From UBA2108 sp002713215 (GTDB lineage Bacteria; Bacteroidota; Bacteroidia; Flavobacteriales_G; Salibacteraceae), in assembly GCA_937891015.1 (NCBI GenBank), contig CALAPY010000087.1, forward strand, positions 1 through 47,348: a stretch of DNA of 47,348 nucleotides, read 5' to 3'. Within the stretch, counting starts at the first letter, position 1; every line of letters begins with the position of its first letter. The notes beneath the pieces were generated by a model, which saw nothing but the letters and a program-made list of their open reading frames with translations, ran no database searches and was not told where the DNA came from. The position numbers and the translations under genes were made by a program. Positions 1-7,809 of the stretch are shown here, one piece after another.

Positions 1-499
1 TTTTGGTTGCAAAGCCTCTGAGTGTTGACACTTTAGCACTGTCGTACACTTGAAAATTGATAGGGGAGTTATCGTACAGATTTTGAAAATGGATATGAGT
101 GATTTCTAAATTCTTTAGTACCCCTTCTCGAATTGCCACCGAAGGCACTACGATTACAAACTTTTTGAAACCATACAGTTTGTTGAGTTCATAAATGCTT
201 CTCAAATACGCATAGGTTTTTCCTGTACCTGTTTCCATTTCTACAGAAAAGTGCATACCATCTAACACCTTACTTTGTTCAATTTCGTTTTGTTCTTGAA
301 CCGATTGAAGGTTTTTTAGAATTTGCTCTTCTGACAAAACCAAGTTATTGCTTACGCTATTAAGCAGGTCTAATTTGCCTTCTTCTTTAAGGCTAAACTC
401 CATTATGGAATCTTCTAAAGGTTGTCCTTCAAATAAATCGGTAATTGATTTTATAGCGTCCTGCTGATATTGCAGATTAGAATCAAACGTTAATTTCAT
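1..499 (-). CDS. res: Type III restriction enzyme, Res subunit (partial, N-terminal 166 residues)
   Basis: This is the ATPase/helicase-nuclease subunit of a type III restriction-modification system, which translocates on DNA and cleaves it when the site is unmethylated. The reading frame runs off the left edge, so only the N-terminus is visible. It starts MKLTFDSNLQYQQDAI, a typical Res/helicase Q-motif-like opening, and contains the Walker A box METGTGKTY at residues 88-96, followed by FVIVVPSVAIREGV, a characteristic Res segment. The ATG (499-497) overlaps the stop of the upstream KilA-N gene in a TAATG junction, so translation is probably coupled. The assignment is also supported by the mod gene two genes upstream on the same strand. 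The nuclease domain lies outside the window, so I cannot say whether the gene is intact. Confidence 0.93.
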   Translation of the reverse strand, partial: MKLTFDSNLQYQQDAIKSITDLFEGQPLEDSIMEFSLKEEGKLDLLNSVSNNLVLSEEQILKNLQSVQEQNEIEQSKVLDGMHFSVEMETGTGKTYAYLRSIYELNKLYGFKKFVIVVPSVAIREGVLKNLEITHIHFQNLYDNSPINFQVYDSAKVSTLRGFATK

Positions 500-1383
500 T
501 ATTCAGGTAATTCGTTAGGGCTGTTTGAATCTAAATAAACATCGTCAGACGTTTTTTTGATTGACTTTAAAAAGTCTTGCTTGTCCAATATTTCTTTTTG
601 GTATTGAGCAATGTTGTAGAGCTTGTTAAAGCGATCTTGCTTGCTGAGCCCTTCTCTAATCATATCCGCATTGGCAGATTCTAAATTAGATAGAACCGCC
701 AATTCATTTATACTGGCAATATCTCTAAGGTTTTTACCTTCTAAAGTCAAATGGGGATTGGCTTCTCGCCATTGTTTGGCAGTACATTGAAACAAGGCAA
801 CATTTAATATGTCTGCTTCTTCTGCATACGCCAACCATTCCGTTTCTTTGGTGAAATTAGATTCAGGAAGTATGTAATCTTTTACCGCATCGGTTTGAAT
901 GGTGTAGTTCACCTTGCTCAATACTCTTTTTACGTTCCATTCTAAGTTGTACTGGTTGTTTTCTACCTCTTTTAATCGTTGGTATTCCTTTACAATATAG
1001 AGTTGAAATACGGGACTAATCCACATTCCAAAGTTGAATGCAATATCCTTGTGAGCATAGGTTCCTCCATATCTTCCTGCTTTGGCGATAATACAAGTAG
1101 CATTGGTTTTTTCAATAAGGTCTTTTACACTTATTTTAAAAGCATTTGAACCTGCCGATTGTCTAATTGTGGCGAATTCGCCATAATTAAAATTAGGATT
1201 GTGCATTGACTCCCATGCAGAGATATAATCTAGTGTATTGGCATTTCGCAGCCAATCGCTGATAAAAAACGAACCGTCTTTGGCTTTAATCATATCCGTC
1301 AGGCTGATAAAGTCATCCGAGTTGTGATCAACAATAGTTATGATATTGCCTTCTACTTCTATTTTTTTGATTTTTGAACTCAT
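499..1383 (-). CDS. KilA-N domain protein inside a type III R-M operon
   Basis: A 294-residue soluble protein with a KilA-N DNA-binding domain at about residues 8-136. Visible hallmarks are SLTDMIKA near the N-terminus, a central SVKDLIE segment, and GGTYAHKDIAFNFGMWISP near residues 105-123. The C-terminal half (about 140-294) is mostly helical, including KETEWLAYAEEADILNVALF and an ASINELAVLSNLES segment, and has no motif I recognise. KilA-N domains are best known from phage and large DNA virus proteins and bind DNA. Here the gene sits between mod and res on the same strand and overlaps res by one base (TAATG). That makes it part of the restriction operon, either as a regulator or as an accessory anti-phage protein; the role is inference. 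No promoter of its own is obvious, but a perfect palindrome lies just upstream. Confidence 0.88.
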   Translation of the reverse strand: MSSKIKKIEVEGNIITIVDHNSDDFISLTDMIKAKDGSFFISDWLRNANTLDYISAWESMHNPNFNYGEFATIRQSAGSNAFKISVKDLIEKTNATCIIAKAGRYGGTYAHKDIAFNFGMWISPVFQLYIVKEYQRLKEVENNQYNLEWNVKRVLSKVNYTIQTDAVKDYILPESNFTKETEWLAYAEEADILNVALFQCTAKQWREANPHLTLEGKNLRDIASINELAVLSNLESANADMIREGLSKQDRFNKLYNIAQYQKEILDKQDFLKSIKKTSDDVYLDSNSPNELPE

Positions 1384-1403
1384 ATTATCTTGCTCATTAA
1401 TTT

Positions 1404-1427
1404 AAAGTGGTCGAATTCGACCACTTT
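1404..1427. repeat. Perfect 24-bp palindrome between mod and the KilA-N gene
   Basis: The left half AAAGTGGTCGAA is followed directly by its exact reverse complement TTCGACCACTTT. It lies in the 50-base gap between the mod stop and the KilA-N start. As RNA it would fold into a hairpin, but no T-run follows on the minus strand, so it does not look like a simple terminator. It could be an operator, an mRNA processing site or an attenuator setting the ratio of Mod to KilA-N and Res. Confidence 0.7.
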
Positions 1428-1433
1428 GGAAAA

Positions 1434-3458
1434 TCATATCGTTTTAAATTCTATTCCTGCATCTTTCATTTGTAAAGAGGCGTTTGTTTTCAATTGGTCG
1501 TTGCCTTTAAAAAGCTTGTCTAAGGCAATTACTTTTTGTGGCTTGGTGGCAATTATAGCATCAATGATTTCCTGATTGGCTTTTTCTAATATCAAAACCA
1601 ACTCTCCATCATTTACAATGGTGAAGCCCTGAGCTTGTTGAAGACTGCTATTTAAGTCTTTCCCACTTTTAAGCAAAAGTTCATACACCATATTTTCAGT
1701 AGTAGCACTTTCAGCAACGGGGTCAACAAAAAGCTTCATTTGTTCTTCAAGAGCTTGCATGTCATTACCTGAAATTTGTTGCCATTGCTTAAAGTTGCTA
1801 TCTGCTAATTTGAGAACTTTGAAGCCTAAGTCTTGATTTTTGACCGAAGTGTTTTTAAAAGTGGTGGTTTCAGTTTCTGTAGTGGTTTTAATAGAACTAA
1901 TAGAATCAGTACCTAAATCTAAGCCAAGGATTTGTTGATTTTTCTTTGATTTTACTGGAACAACCTTCTCTTTTTCTATTTCTTTAGCTGCTCGTCTAAT
2001 GCGTTCTTTGGCAATATCTGCTATGGTTTTATAACCTGCTTTGTAAGCCTCACTTTTTTCATCACACTTTTCTGGTAATTGAACACTAATACATTTTCTG
2101 TTACCGCCATCTTCGGCATTAAGTGCCATTACAGCATGAGCTGTAGTTCCTGAACCTGAGAAGAAGTCAAGAACATAAGAGTTGTTGTCAGAAGAAAACT
2201 TCATAAGTTTTTCAATCAAGAATGTTGATTTTGGAAAGCTCATTACATTTTTTCCAAACAGATTTTTAATTTTTTGCTTGCCAAAATCATTATTTATTTC
2301 CTTATCCAACCAAATTGATTTTGGAAGTGTTCTTGCTGCTCTCCCATCTTCATCGAGTAGATAATCTTTCCTGAAAACTCTAAAGTCGCTATCAGATTTT
2401 TCAGCAATAAGCAATTCGTTCTCATTTTTTACTTTGTCCTTTCCCCAAGTCCAACAAGTTTGCACTCCATCGGTTGTGTCAGGAAGTATTTCAATTGAAT
2501 GTGTTTCAGATTTGTCTAGCGAAACTGTACCGTTTTTTGGATTAACGAACAAAGAGTAATATAACTTAGGTCGAGTAACTGGATTAAAAGCTTGATTCCT
2601 ATTTCTTAACCCGATTAGTCGATAGGCTCCTTTCCCATCCTCATCATCTCTGTTATATTCTTTTACCATTTTCCCCTCTTTCTCCAAGCCTTTCATGGAG
2701 TCAAGGTTTTCAGAGTTTTTAGTGTAGACCAAGATATGTTCATGTGTTTTAGCTATGAATTTATCTAAGTTTCTACCTCTTGGGTTTAATTGAACTGCTA
2801 AGGAAGCAATGTGATTTTCTTCTCCGAATATTTCATTCATTAATAGAATTAAATTATGCATTTCATTGTCGTCAATGGACACAAAAATGACCCCATCTTG
2901 TTTGAGTAAGTTTTTGGCTAAATAGAGGCGAGGCATCATCATATTGAGCCAATTACTATGGTATTGTCCATTTTCTTTACTGTTCTTTTTGAACATACCG
3001 TCTTTTGTCATGTAGCCTTCTTCGTCTTTGTCGCCAACTCGTTTTTCGTATTCCGCTTTGGTTTCAGAGAATTTGTCGGGGTAAATAAACGAGTCGTTAC
3101 CTGTGTTGTAAGGTGGGTCTATGTAAATCATTTTCACCTTACCGAAATAGCTTTTTTGTAGCACTTTGAGTACTTCTAGGTTTTCTCCCTCAATAAAAAT
3201 ATGTTCGGTTTCGTTAAAGTTTACGCTTTCGTCTTTGGCGGGCACTAGTGTTTTTGTGGTGGGTGCTTGCAACACTTTAAAGGCTTCACTTTTTCCTGCC
3301 CAATTGAGTACATAGCGTTCGTTCGAGAAGTTAATATCCTCACCAAGTGTAGCTTTTAGTTTTTCCCAATCTATTTTTCCTTCGGTAAATGCCTCAGGCA
3401 TCACTTGTTTTAAAGCGTTCAGTTTTTCTTGTTCTGGTGTTAGACTTGCTCCGTCCAT
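1434..3458 (-). CDS. mod: Type III R-M DNA adenine-N6 methyltransferase, Mod subunit
   Basis: A 674-residue site-specific adenine methyltransferase that provides both sequence recognition and protection for the type III system. The catalytic motif IV DPPYNTGND is at residues 114-122. The AdoMet-binding motif I, FFSGSGTTAHAV, lies far downstream at about residues 431-442. This IV-before-I order is that of beta-class N6-adenine methyltransferases such as EcoP15I Mod. The segment between them, about residues 190-420, is the likely target-recognition region, so the recognised sequence cannot be predicted. Length is usual for the family. The start ATG (3458-3456) abuts the stop of the XRE gene with no gap, and mod is followed by the KilA-N gene and res on the same strand, so all four are probably one operon. 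Confidence 0.95.
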   Translation of the reverse strand: MDGASLTPEQEKLNALKQVMPEAFTEGKIDWEKLKATLGEDINFSNERYVLNWAGKSEAFKVLQAPTTKTLVPAKDESVNFNETEHIFIEGENLEVLKVLQKSYFGKVKMIYIDPPYNTGNDSFIYPDKFSETKAEYEKRVGDKDEEGYMTKDGMFKKNSKENGQYHSNWLNMMMPRLYLAKNLLKQDGVIFVSIDDNEMHNLILLMNEIFGEENHIASLAVQLNPRGRNLDKFIAKTHEHILVYTKNSENLDSMKGLEKEGKMVKEYNRDDEDGKGAYRLIGLRNRNQAFNPVTRPKLYYSLFVNPKNGTVSLDKSETHSIEILPDTTDGVQTCWTWGKDKVKNENELLIAEKSDSDFRVFRKDYLLDEDGRAARTLPKSIWLDKEINNDFGKQKIKNLFGKNVMSFPKSTFLIEKLMKFSSDNNSYVLDFFSGSGTTAHAVMALNAEDGGNRKCISVQLPEKCDEKSEAYKAGYKTIADIAKERIRRAAKEIEKEKVVPVKSKKNQQILGLDLGTDSISSIKTTTETETTTFKNTSVKNQDLGFKVLKLADSNFKQWQQISGNDMQALEEQMKLFVDPVAESATTENMVYELLLKSGKDLNSSLQQAQGFTIVNDGELVLILEKANQEIIDAIIATKPQKVIALDKLFKGNDQLKTNASLQMKDAGIEFKTI

Positions 3459-3659
3459 TTATTGTAATTCTTTGCTATCTGTAAGTAATTCTTTGGCTTC
3501 TACATTCAAGATTTTTGCAATCTTGTACAGGTCTTCTAAACTTGGTTGTCGTCTGTTTTGGGCATAAGAGTTTACCATGTTGTAACTCTTTCCCATTTTT
3601 TCAGCCAACCACTTTTGTTTAATCCCCTTTTCTTCTAAAACCTCTTTTATTCGGTTCAT
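3459..3659 (-). CDS. Small XRE-family helix-turn-helix regulator
   Basis: A 66-residue single-domain Cro/C1-type DNA-binding protein. The helix-turn-helix is clear: KQKWLAEKMGKSYNMVNSYA at residues 15-34, followed by NRRQPSLEDLYKIAKILNV, the typical third-to-fifth helix pattern. Size and position, directly upstream of and abutting the methyltransferase gene, match controller (C-type) proteins that delay restriction until the host DNA is methylated. That role is inferred from context. It is the first gene of the operon, so its own promoter should lie within 3660-3965. I see no clear TAnnTTTG element there. Confidence 0.9.
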   Translation of the reverse strand: MNRIKEVLEEKGIKQKWLAEKMGKSYNMVNSYAQNRRQPSLEDLYKIAKILNVEAKELLTDSKELQ

Positions 3660-4036
3660 TTTTTGAATTGTTTAATGGACTTGAATTCTGATCGAGTCGA
3701 TTTTTCATTTCAGTCAACTAAACTAATGATAATTATTTAATATCTCACTAAATGAGCATTAAAATCACTAGTGTGTCCGAGCGGATTGGGTAAATGAAAG
3801 CTCTTTTGGTTTTTTAGGGTTGAGTTTGTGCGGTGGTAAAAACCAAATGTGCTTGATTGTGCGGAGGGCTTTTTTTTAATGGGGTACAACTAGGGGATAA
3901 ACGTAATAAACTAAAACCTTACTTTCTGATCTAAATTAATTATAACTTACAGTATATCAACCATAAAAACGTTTGTACCCATTTGTAATGCATTGCAAAT
4001 GGGTACAAATAGCTAGTAAATCAATCTAATACGTGG
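3660..4036. other. Gene-free junction between the R-M island and core genes
   Basis: No credible reading frame on either strand. It contains a 10-bp inverted repeat (TTTGGTTTTT at 3805-3814 with AAAAACCAAA at 3838-3847), two copies of TTGTGCGG (3826-3833 and 3857-3864) followed by a T-run at 3870-3877, and the paaZ terminator near the right end. The upstream promoter of the restriction operon should be here. The stretch may be the boundary of a horizontally acquired island, but no clean attachment-site repeat is visible. Confidence 0.5.
3965..4009 (-). terminator. Strong rho-independent terminator after paaZ
   Basis: TTTGTACCCATTTG (3972-3985) pairs with CAAATGGGTACAAA (3996-4009). The middle AATGCATT is itself palindromic, so 38 bases are symmetric apart from one T/G pair. 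Read on the minus strand the hairpin is followed by CGTTTTT. It lies 27 bases beyond the paaZ stop codon. Confidence 0.85.
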
Positions 4037-6079
4037 TCACTGTTCCAACTTCTTTACCATGGTCAAAATGGTAGCAATGGCAACTGTCTCACCAGTTTCA
4101 TCGTAAACGTCAACCAGGAATTTTACAATTCCTTTGGCAAACTCTTCGTCATCCCTTTTTTCCTGATCTACTTTTTCTTTTACGGTGAACTTAACGCCGA
4201 TAGTAGCTCCAGTATATACTGGTTTTACAAAACGACATTCTTCTAACCCATAATTAAGAAGAACCGGTCCTTTACCTGGATCAACAAAGAGTCCAGCTGC
4301 TGCGGAAAGAATAAAGTAACCATGGGCTACGCGCTCTTCGAATATGGTTCCGTCAAGCGAGGTAGTATCCGTGTGAGCATAAAAATGATCCCAACTTACG
4401 TTGGCAAAGTTTACAATGTCACCTTCAGTTATGGTTCGCTTGTGCGTCATAACCGTTTCTCCCACGTTCAACTCTTCAAAGTGTTTTCTAAATACATGTT
4501 TTCCGGGATCGAAAAACTTTCCACCTACTTGATATTGCTGTGTGATTTCAGTAATCGTTGTCGGGGAGCCTTGAATGGCAGTGCGCTGCATATAATGCAT
4601 AACTCCTCTTTTTCCTCCCATTTCTTCACCACCGCCGGCTCTTCCAGGCCCTCCATGCGTAAGCAGTGGCATAGGTGAACCATGTCCGGTGCTTTCCTTG
4701 GCACAGTCAGCATTCAATACCAGGATTCGTCCGTGCATGTTAGCCGCACCCACCACGTATTCTCGGGCAACTTTGTCATCACCAGTAACAATGGATGAAA
4801 CCAATGAGCCTTTACCCATTTGAGCCAGGGCAACCGCATCGTCGATGCTTTTGTACGGCAAAATAGAAGATACAGGCCCAAAGGCTTCCACTTCATGAAC
4901 ATCCGTTTTATTAAACGGATCATCGTTTCTAAACAGAATGGGAGAGAGGAATGCACCCTTGTCTTTATCTGCACCCATTACTTCAAAATTGTCGAGGTTG
5001 CCGTAGACAATTTCCTGAGATTGACTCAACAATTCAACTTTTTCCCGGACTTCTTCTACCTGGCTTTTTCCTGCAAGAGCACCCATTCTTACACCTTCAA
5101 CCTGTGGATCTCCTAGTGTTGTTTTTCCTAGTGCCTTACCTAAGGCAATTTGTACATCTTCAGTAAGTTCTTCGGGTACGATAATTCTTCGAATAGCCGT
5201 ACACTTTTGACCTGCTTTTACAGTCATTTCTTTTCGAACTTCCTTGATAAAAATGTCAAATTCAGGAGTTCCCAGTTTAGCATCCGGTCCAAGTACCGAC
5301 GAATTCAAAGAATCAGCCTCCATGTTAAAAGGAACTGCTTTTTCAATGAGGCGAGGATGAGCCTTGAGCATCATTCCCGTAGAAGCTGAGCCCGTAAAGG
5401 TTACTACGTCTTCTGACTCAACATGATCTAATATTCCATTAGCTGAACCACAAATTAATTGTAGGGCTCCTTCCGGAAGTATTCCTGAATCAATGATGTC
5501 TTTAACCATTAGTTCGGTTAAAAAACTAGTAAGAGTTGCTGGCTTGACCACAGCAGGAACACCTGCCATTAAATTAACCGCCACCTTTTCAAGCATTCCC
5601 CAAATGGGGAAATTAAAGGCATTAATGTGAAGTGCAACCCCTTGTTTTGGTACCATAATGTGATGACCAATGAAAGTGCCTTCCTTGGAAAGGGGAACAG
5701 CATCGCCATCAACGTAGTAGGGGAGGTCCGGGAATTGCCGCCTTAAACTGGCGTTGGCAAACAGGTTCCCAATTCCCCCTTCTATATCGATCCAACTATC
5801 AACCTTGGTTGCTCCCGTTGCCCAACTAAGTTCATAGTATTTTTTCTTTTTGCCGAGCAGGTGAAGGGCGAGCGCCTTAAGCATTAGTCCTCGTTGCTGA
5901 AAGGTCATTTTTCGAAGGGCAGGGCTTCCCTTTTCTCTTCCATATTGCAATACATCAGCAAAGTTTAGTCCGGTGCTACTCGCTGTAAATAATTGTTCAC
6001 CGGTAATGGCATGATACAAGGCTTTCCCTTCGTCGTTTCCTTCTACCCAACTTCCCTGTACGTAATTTTTTAATTTCAT
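4037..6079 (-). CDS. paaZ: Bifunctional PaaZ: oxepin-CoA hydrolase / semialdehyde dehydrogenase
   Basis: A 680-residue fusion enzyme of aerobic phenylacetate degradation. The C-terminal hydratase opens the oxepin-CoA ring, and the N-terminal aldehyde dehydrogenase oxidises the resulting semialdehyde to 3-oxo-5,6-dehydrosuberyl-CoA. The dehydrogenase domain (about 1-520) has HINAFNFPIWGM, the NAD-binding FTGSAST, the general-base Glu254 in NMEADSLN and the nucleophile Cys293 in KAGQKCTA. The MaoC hot-dog domain (about 530-680) has the catalytic Asp564 and His569 in SWDHFYAHTD. Length matches E. coli PaaZ (about 681). No other paa genes are in the window, so partners must be elsewhere, or the enzyme serves a related CoA pathway. 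It lies 39 bases downstream of the WG-repeat gene on the same strand and is followed by a strong terminator. Confidence 0.93.
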   Translation of the reverse strand: MKLKNYVQGSWVEGNDEGKALYHAITGEQLFTASSTGLNFADVLQYGREKGSPALRKMTFQQRGLMLKALALHLLGKKKKYYELSWATGATKVDSWIDIEGGIGNLFANASLRRQFPDLPYYVDGDAVPLSKEGTFIGHHIMVPKQGVALHINAFNFPIWGMLEKVAVNLMAGVPAVVKPATLTSFLTELMVKDIIDSGILPEGALQLICGSANGILDHVESEDVVTFTGSASTGMMLKAHPRLIEKAVPFNMEADSLNSSVLGPDAKLGTPEFDIFIKEVRKEMTVKAGQKCTAIRRIIVPEELTEDVQIALGKALGKTTLGDPQVEGVRMGALAGKSQVEEVREKVELLSQSQEIVYGNLDNFEVMGADKDKGAFLSPILFRNDDPFNKTDVHEVEAFGPVSSILPYKSIDDAVALAQMGKGSLVSSIVTGDDKVAREYVVGAANMHGRILVLNADCAKESTGHGSPMPLLTHGGPGRAGGGEEMGGKRGVMHYMQRTAIQGSPTTITEITQQYQVGGKFFDPGKHVFRKHFEELNVGETVMTHKRTITEGDIVNFANVSWDHFYAHTDTTSLDGTIFEERVAHGYFILSAAAGLFVDPGKGPVLLNYGLEECRFVKPVYTGATIGVKFTVKEKVDQEKRDDEEFAKGIVKFLVDVYDETGETVAIATILTMVKKLEQ

Positions 6080-6118
6080 ATTTTAAGTATTCTATGTTCT
6101 GAATATCTCTACCAGAAT

Positions 6119-6712
6119 TTATTTTATTTCTACAAATGCTTCCGCGTTAGTAAAGGCAGGGCATACATTTTCTCCCTTCCGATTTATATAAGTCCAGTTT
6201 TTACCATCTTTAACCCTTGCAATGTTGGGTAATACAAATCCTTTCTTTACAATAAACTGGCTTCCGAACATTCCTCCGGACTTCGGAATTCCATACTTGG
6301 CTTCCATCACCAATTCTCCTGATTCATTGTCAAATTTTTTGGCTCGAGCGTACTTGGTTTCGATGACAAGATTTCCGGAAGCGTCAACGTATCCCCATCG
6401 ATCTCCCATCTTAACTGCAAACATTCCATTATTAAAATGGCCAATGTCAGTATATTTTATTTCTACAACTACATTTCCCTGCGCATCAATGGCTCCCCAT
6501 TTTTCTCCTTTTTGAACCACTGCATACTTGTTTTCTTTGAAACTTTTTGCCTTTTGATAAATAGGTTCTATAACAAACTCGCAAGAAGTATTTACATAGC
6601 CCCACTTACCATTTTGGTTAACAGCAGCAAGGTATTCCTGCGCATTTAACGAAGTTATCGTTAAGAGAACGATTAAAAGTGAACCGAATGCATATCTAAT
6701 TTGTTGAATCAT
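6119..6712 (-). CDS. Exported WG-repeat protein
   Basis: A 197-residue protein with a signal peptide (MIQQIRYAFGSLLIVLLTI, cleavage probably after LNA near residue 24). It contains WG repeats, each reading roughly GKWGYV-x-GxxVIExxY: KWGYV, KWGAI and RWGYV are clear, and a fourth, NWTYINRKGE, near residue 170 has lost the Gly. WG (KWG) repeats form beta-rich folds common in Bacteroidota envelope proteins, usually of unknown function. A periplasmic or surface location is inferred from the signal peptide. It is divergent from the Crp/Fnr gene and precedes paaZ on the same strand by 39 bases, so read-through into paaZ is possible, though no functional link is obvious. Confidence 0.85.
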   Translation of the reverse strand: MIQQIRYAFGSLLIVLLTITSLNAQEYLAAVNQNGKWGYVNTSCEFVIEPIYQKAKSFKENKYAVVQKGEKWGAIDAQGNVVVEIKYTDIGHFNNGMFAVKMGDRWGYVDASGNLVIETKYARAKKFDNESGELVMEAKYGIPKSGGMFGSQFIVKKGFVLPNIARVKDGKNWTYINRKGENVCPAFTNAEAFVEIK

Positions 6713-6826
6713 AGTTATTAAATTATTGTTGCGATAAGAATCGAAATTTACAATTAATTGAGATTAGTATCGAGGTGAGCATAGAAGTATTTTTATCTAC
6801 CTTAGACGACTAAAATATACGAGTGA

Positions 6827-7534
6827 ATGGCTGCGAACGAGAGTAAACTTTGGTACCTGGAACAGATCAATATTTTTAGGGATTTGAACGAGGAGGATTT
6901 GCATCGAATCGATCTGGTGACCAACATGAGGAGTATGGAAAAAGGGAAATACATATTTTTTCCGGATGATCCTTCAAAAGTGGTTTTCCTCCTAAAGAAA
7001 GGAAAGGTTAAAATCGGTAGTTTCAGTAACGACGGCAAAGAAATTATAAAGGCAATTTTGGAGCCGGGTGAAATTTTTGGCGAAATGGCCATTATGGGCC
7101 AGGAAAAAAGAAAAGACTTTGCCCAGGCATTAACAAACGATGTTCGCTTTTGCGCTATAGGCGTGGAAGAGATGCGGGAAATGTTAATTTCAAATCCGAA
7201 ATTAGGCTTTGAAGTAACCAAAACCATTGGAGATCGACTGCAAAAAATTGAACGACGGCTCGAGTCTCTCGTATTTAAGGATGCCAGGCAACGAATTCTT
7301 GAGTTTATATTAAATAATGCATTGGAAAAAGGTATGACGGTTGGTTTTGGTCTTAAATTGAAGCATGAATTAACCCACCAGGACATTGCCAACCTTACCG
7401 CAACATCCAGACAGACAGTTACCATTATACTAAACGAACTAAGAGAAATGGAGCTAATCAATTTTGATAGAAAAAGCATCCTGATTCACGACCTTAAAGA
7501 ATTTAAAGAGGAAGTGAAAAAAGGTCAATCATGA
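6827..7534 (+). CDS. Crp/Fnr-family transcriptional regulator
   Basis: A 235-residue regulator. The N-terminal cyclic-nucleotide-type beta-barrel spans about residues 15-125, with the conserved EPGEIFGEMAIMG turn at 79-91. It lacks the Arg-Ser pair that contacts cAMP in true Crp, and has none of the N-terminal cysteines of an FNR iron-sulfur cluster, so its effector is unknown. A dimerisation helix at about 130-150 is followed by a winged helix with the recognition motif LTHQDIANLTATSRQTVTIIL at about 182-202. It is divergent from the WG-repeat gene. Its last codons overlap the start of the next gene by four bases (ATGA), so at least that small CxxC protein is co-translated with it, which may point to a redox-linked role. 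Confidence 0.93.
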   Translation: MAANESKLWYLEQINIFRDLNEEDLHRIDLVTNMRSMEKGKYIFFPDDPSKVVFLLKKGKVKIGSFSNDGKEIIKAILEPGEIFGEMAIMGQEKRKDFAQALTNDVRFCAIGVEEMREMLISNPKLGFEVTKTIGDRLQKIERRLESLVFKDARQRILEFILNNALEKGMTVGFGLKLKHELTHQDIANLTATSRQTVTIILNELREMELINFDRKSILIHDLKEFKEEVKKGQS

Positions 7535-7806
7535 AGTATGAACTTTATGTAGGTGAAAATTGCCACGATTGTAAAAAAGTATGTAGAACAATTGTGGAAA
7601 TGCGCCTTGATATCCCGGTTAAAAACATTGATAAGGGAGAAATTCCACCCATTGACCTCTTTATTTTCCCAGCTCTAATTACTACCGATGGTGATTTAAA
7701 GGCCTATGGAATGGACATTGTCCACTTTCTTAAAGATCAAAGAAATAAAGCCCCTCGACTATCTATATTCCACCGTTTGATGAACTTTGTTCGCGAACAT
7801 TGTTAA
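7531..7806 (+). CDS. Small CxxC protein, glutaredoxin/thioredoxin-like
   Basis: A 91-residue cytosolic protein beginning MKYELYVGENCHDCKKVCRT. A beta strand followed by CHDC at residues 11-14 and then a helix is the active-site arrangement of glutaredoxin-like thioredoxin folds, and FIFPALITTDGD at about residues 48-59 sits where the cis-proline loop would be. The protein is short for the family. It overlaps the Crp/Fnr gene by four bases and is followed after three bases by lnt, so the three genes are probably one transcript. A disulfide- or metal-related function is plausible; neither substrate nor partner can be named. Confidence 0.75.
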   Translation: MKYELYVGENCHDCKKVCRTIVEMRLDIPVKNIDKGEIPPIDLFIFPALITTDGDLKAYGMDIVHFLKDQRNKAPRLSIFHRLMNFVREHC

Positions 7807-7809
7807 TGT

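Noticed and set aside
3771..3790. tRNA-like string GTGTGTCCGAGCGGATTGGG resembling a Ser/Leu D-arm
   Set aside because: No anticodon arm, T-arm (GGTTCGAAT) or acceptor complement follows within 100 bases.
6802..7479. 225-codon open frame antisense to the Crp/Fnr gene
   Set aside because: It mirrors the regulator's codon bias. Its product is a Ser/Ile/Phe-rich string without domain signs, and the sense gene is certain.
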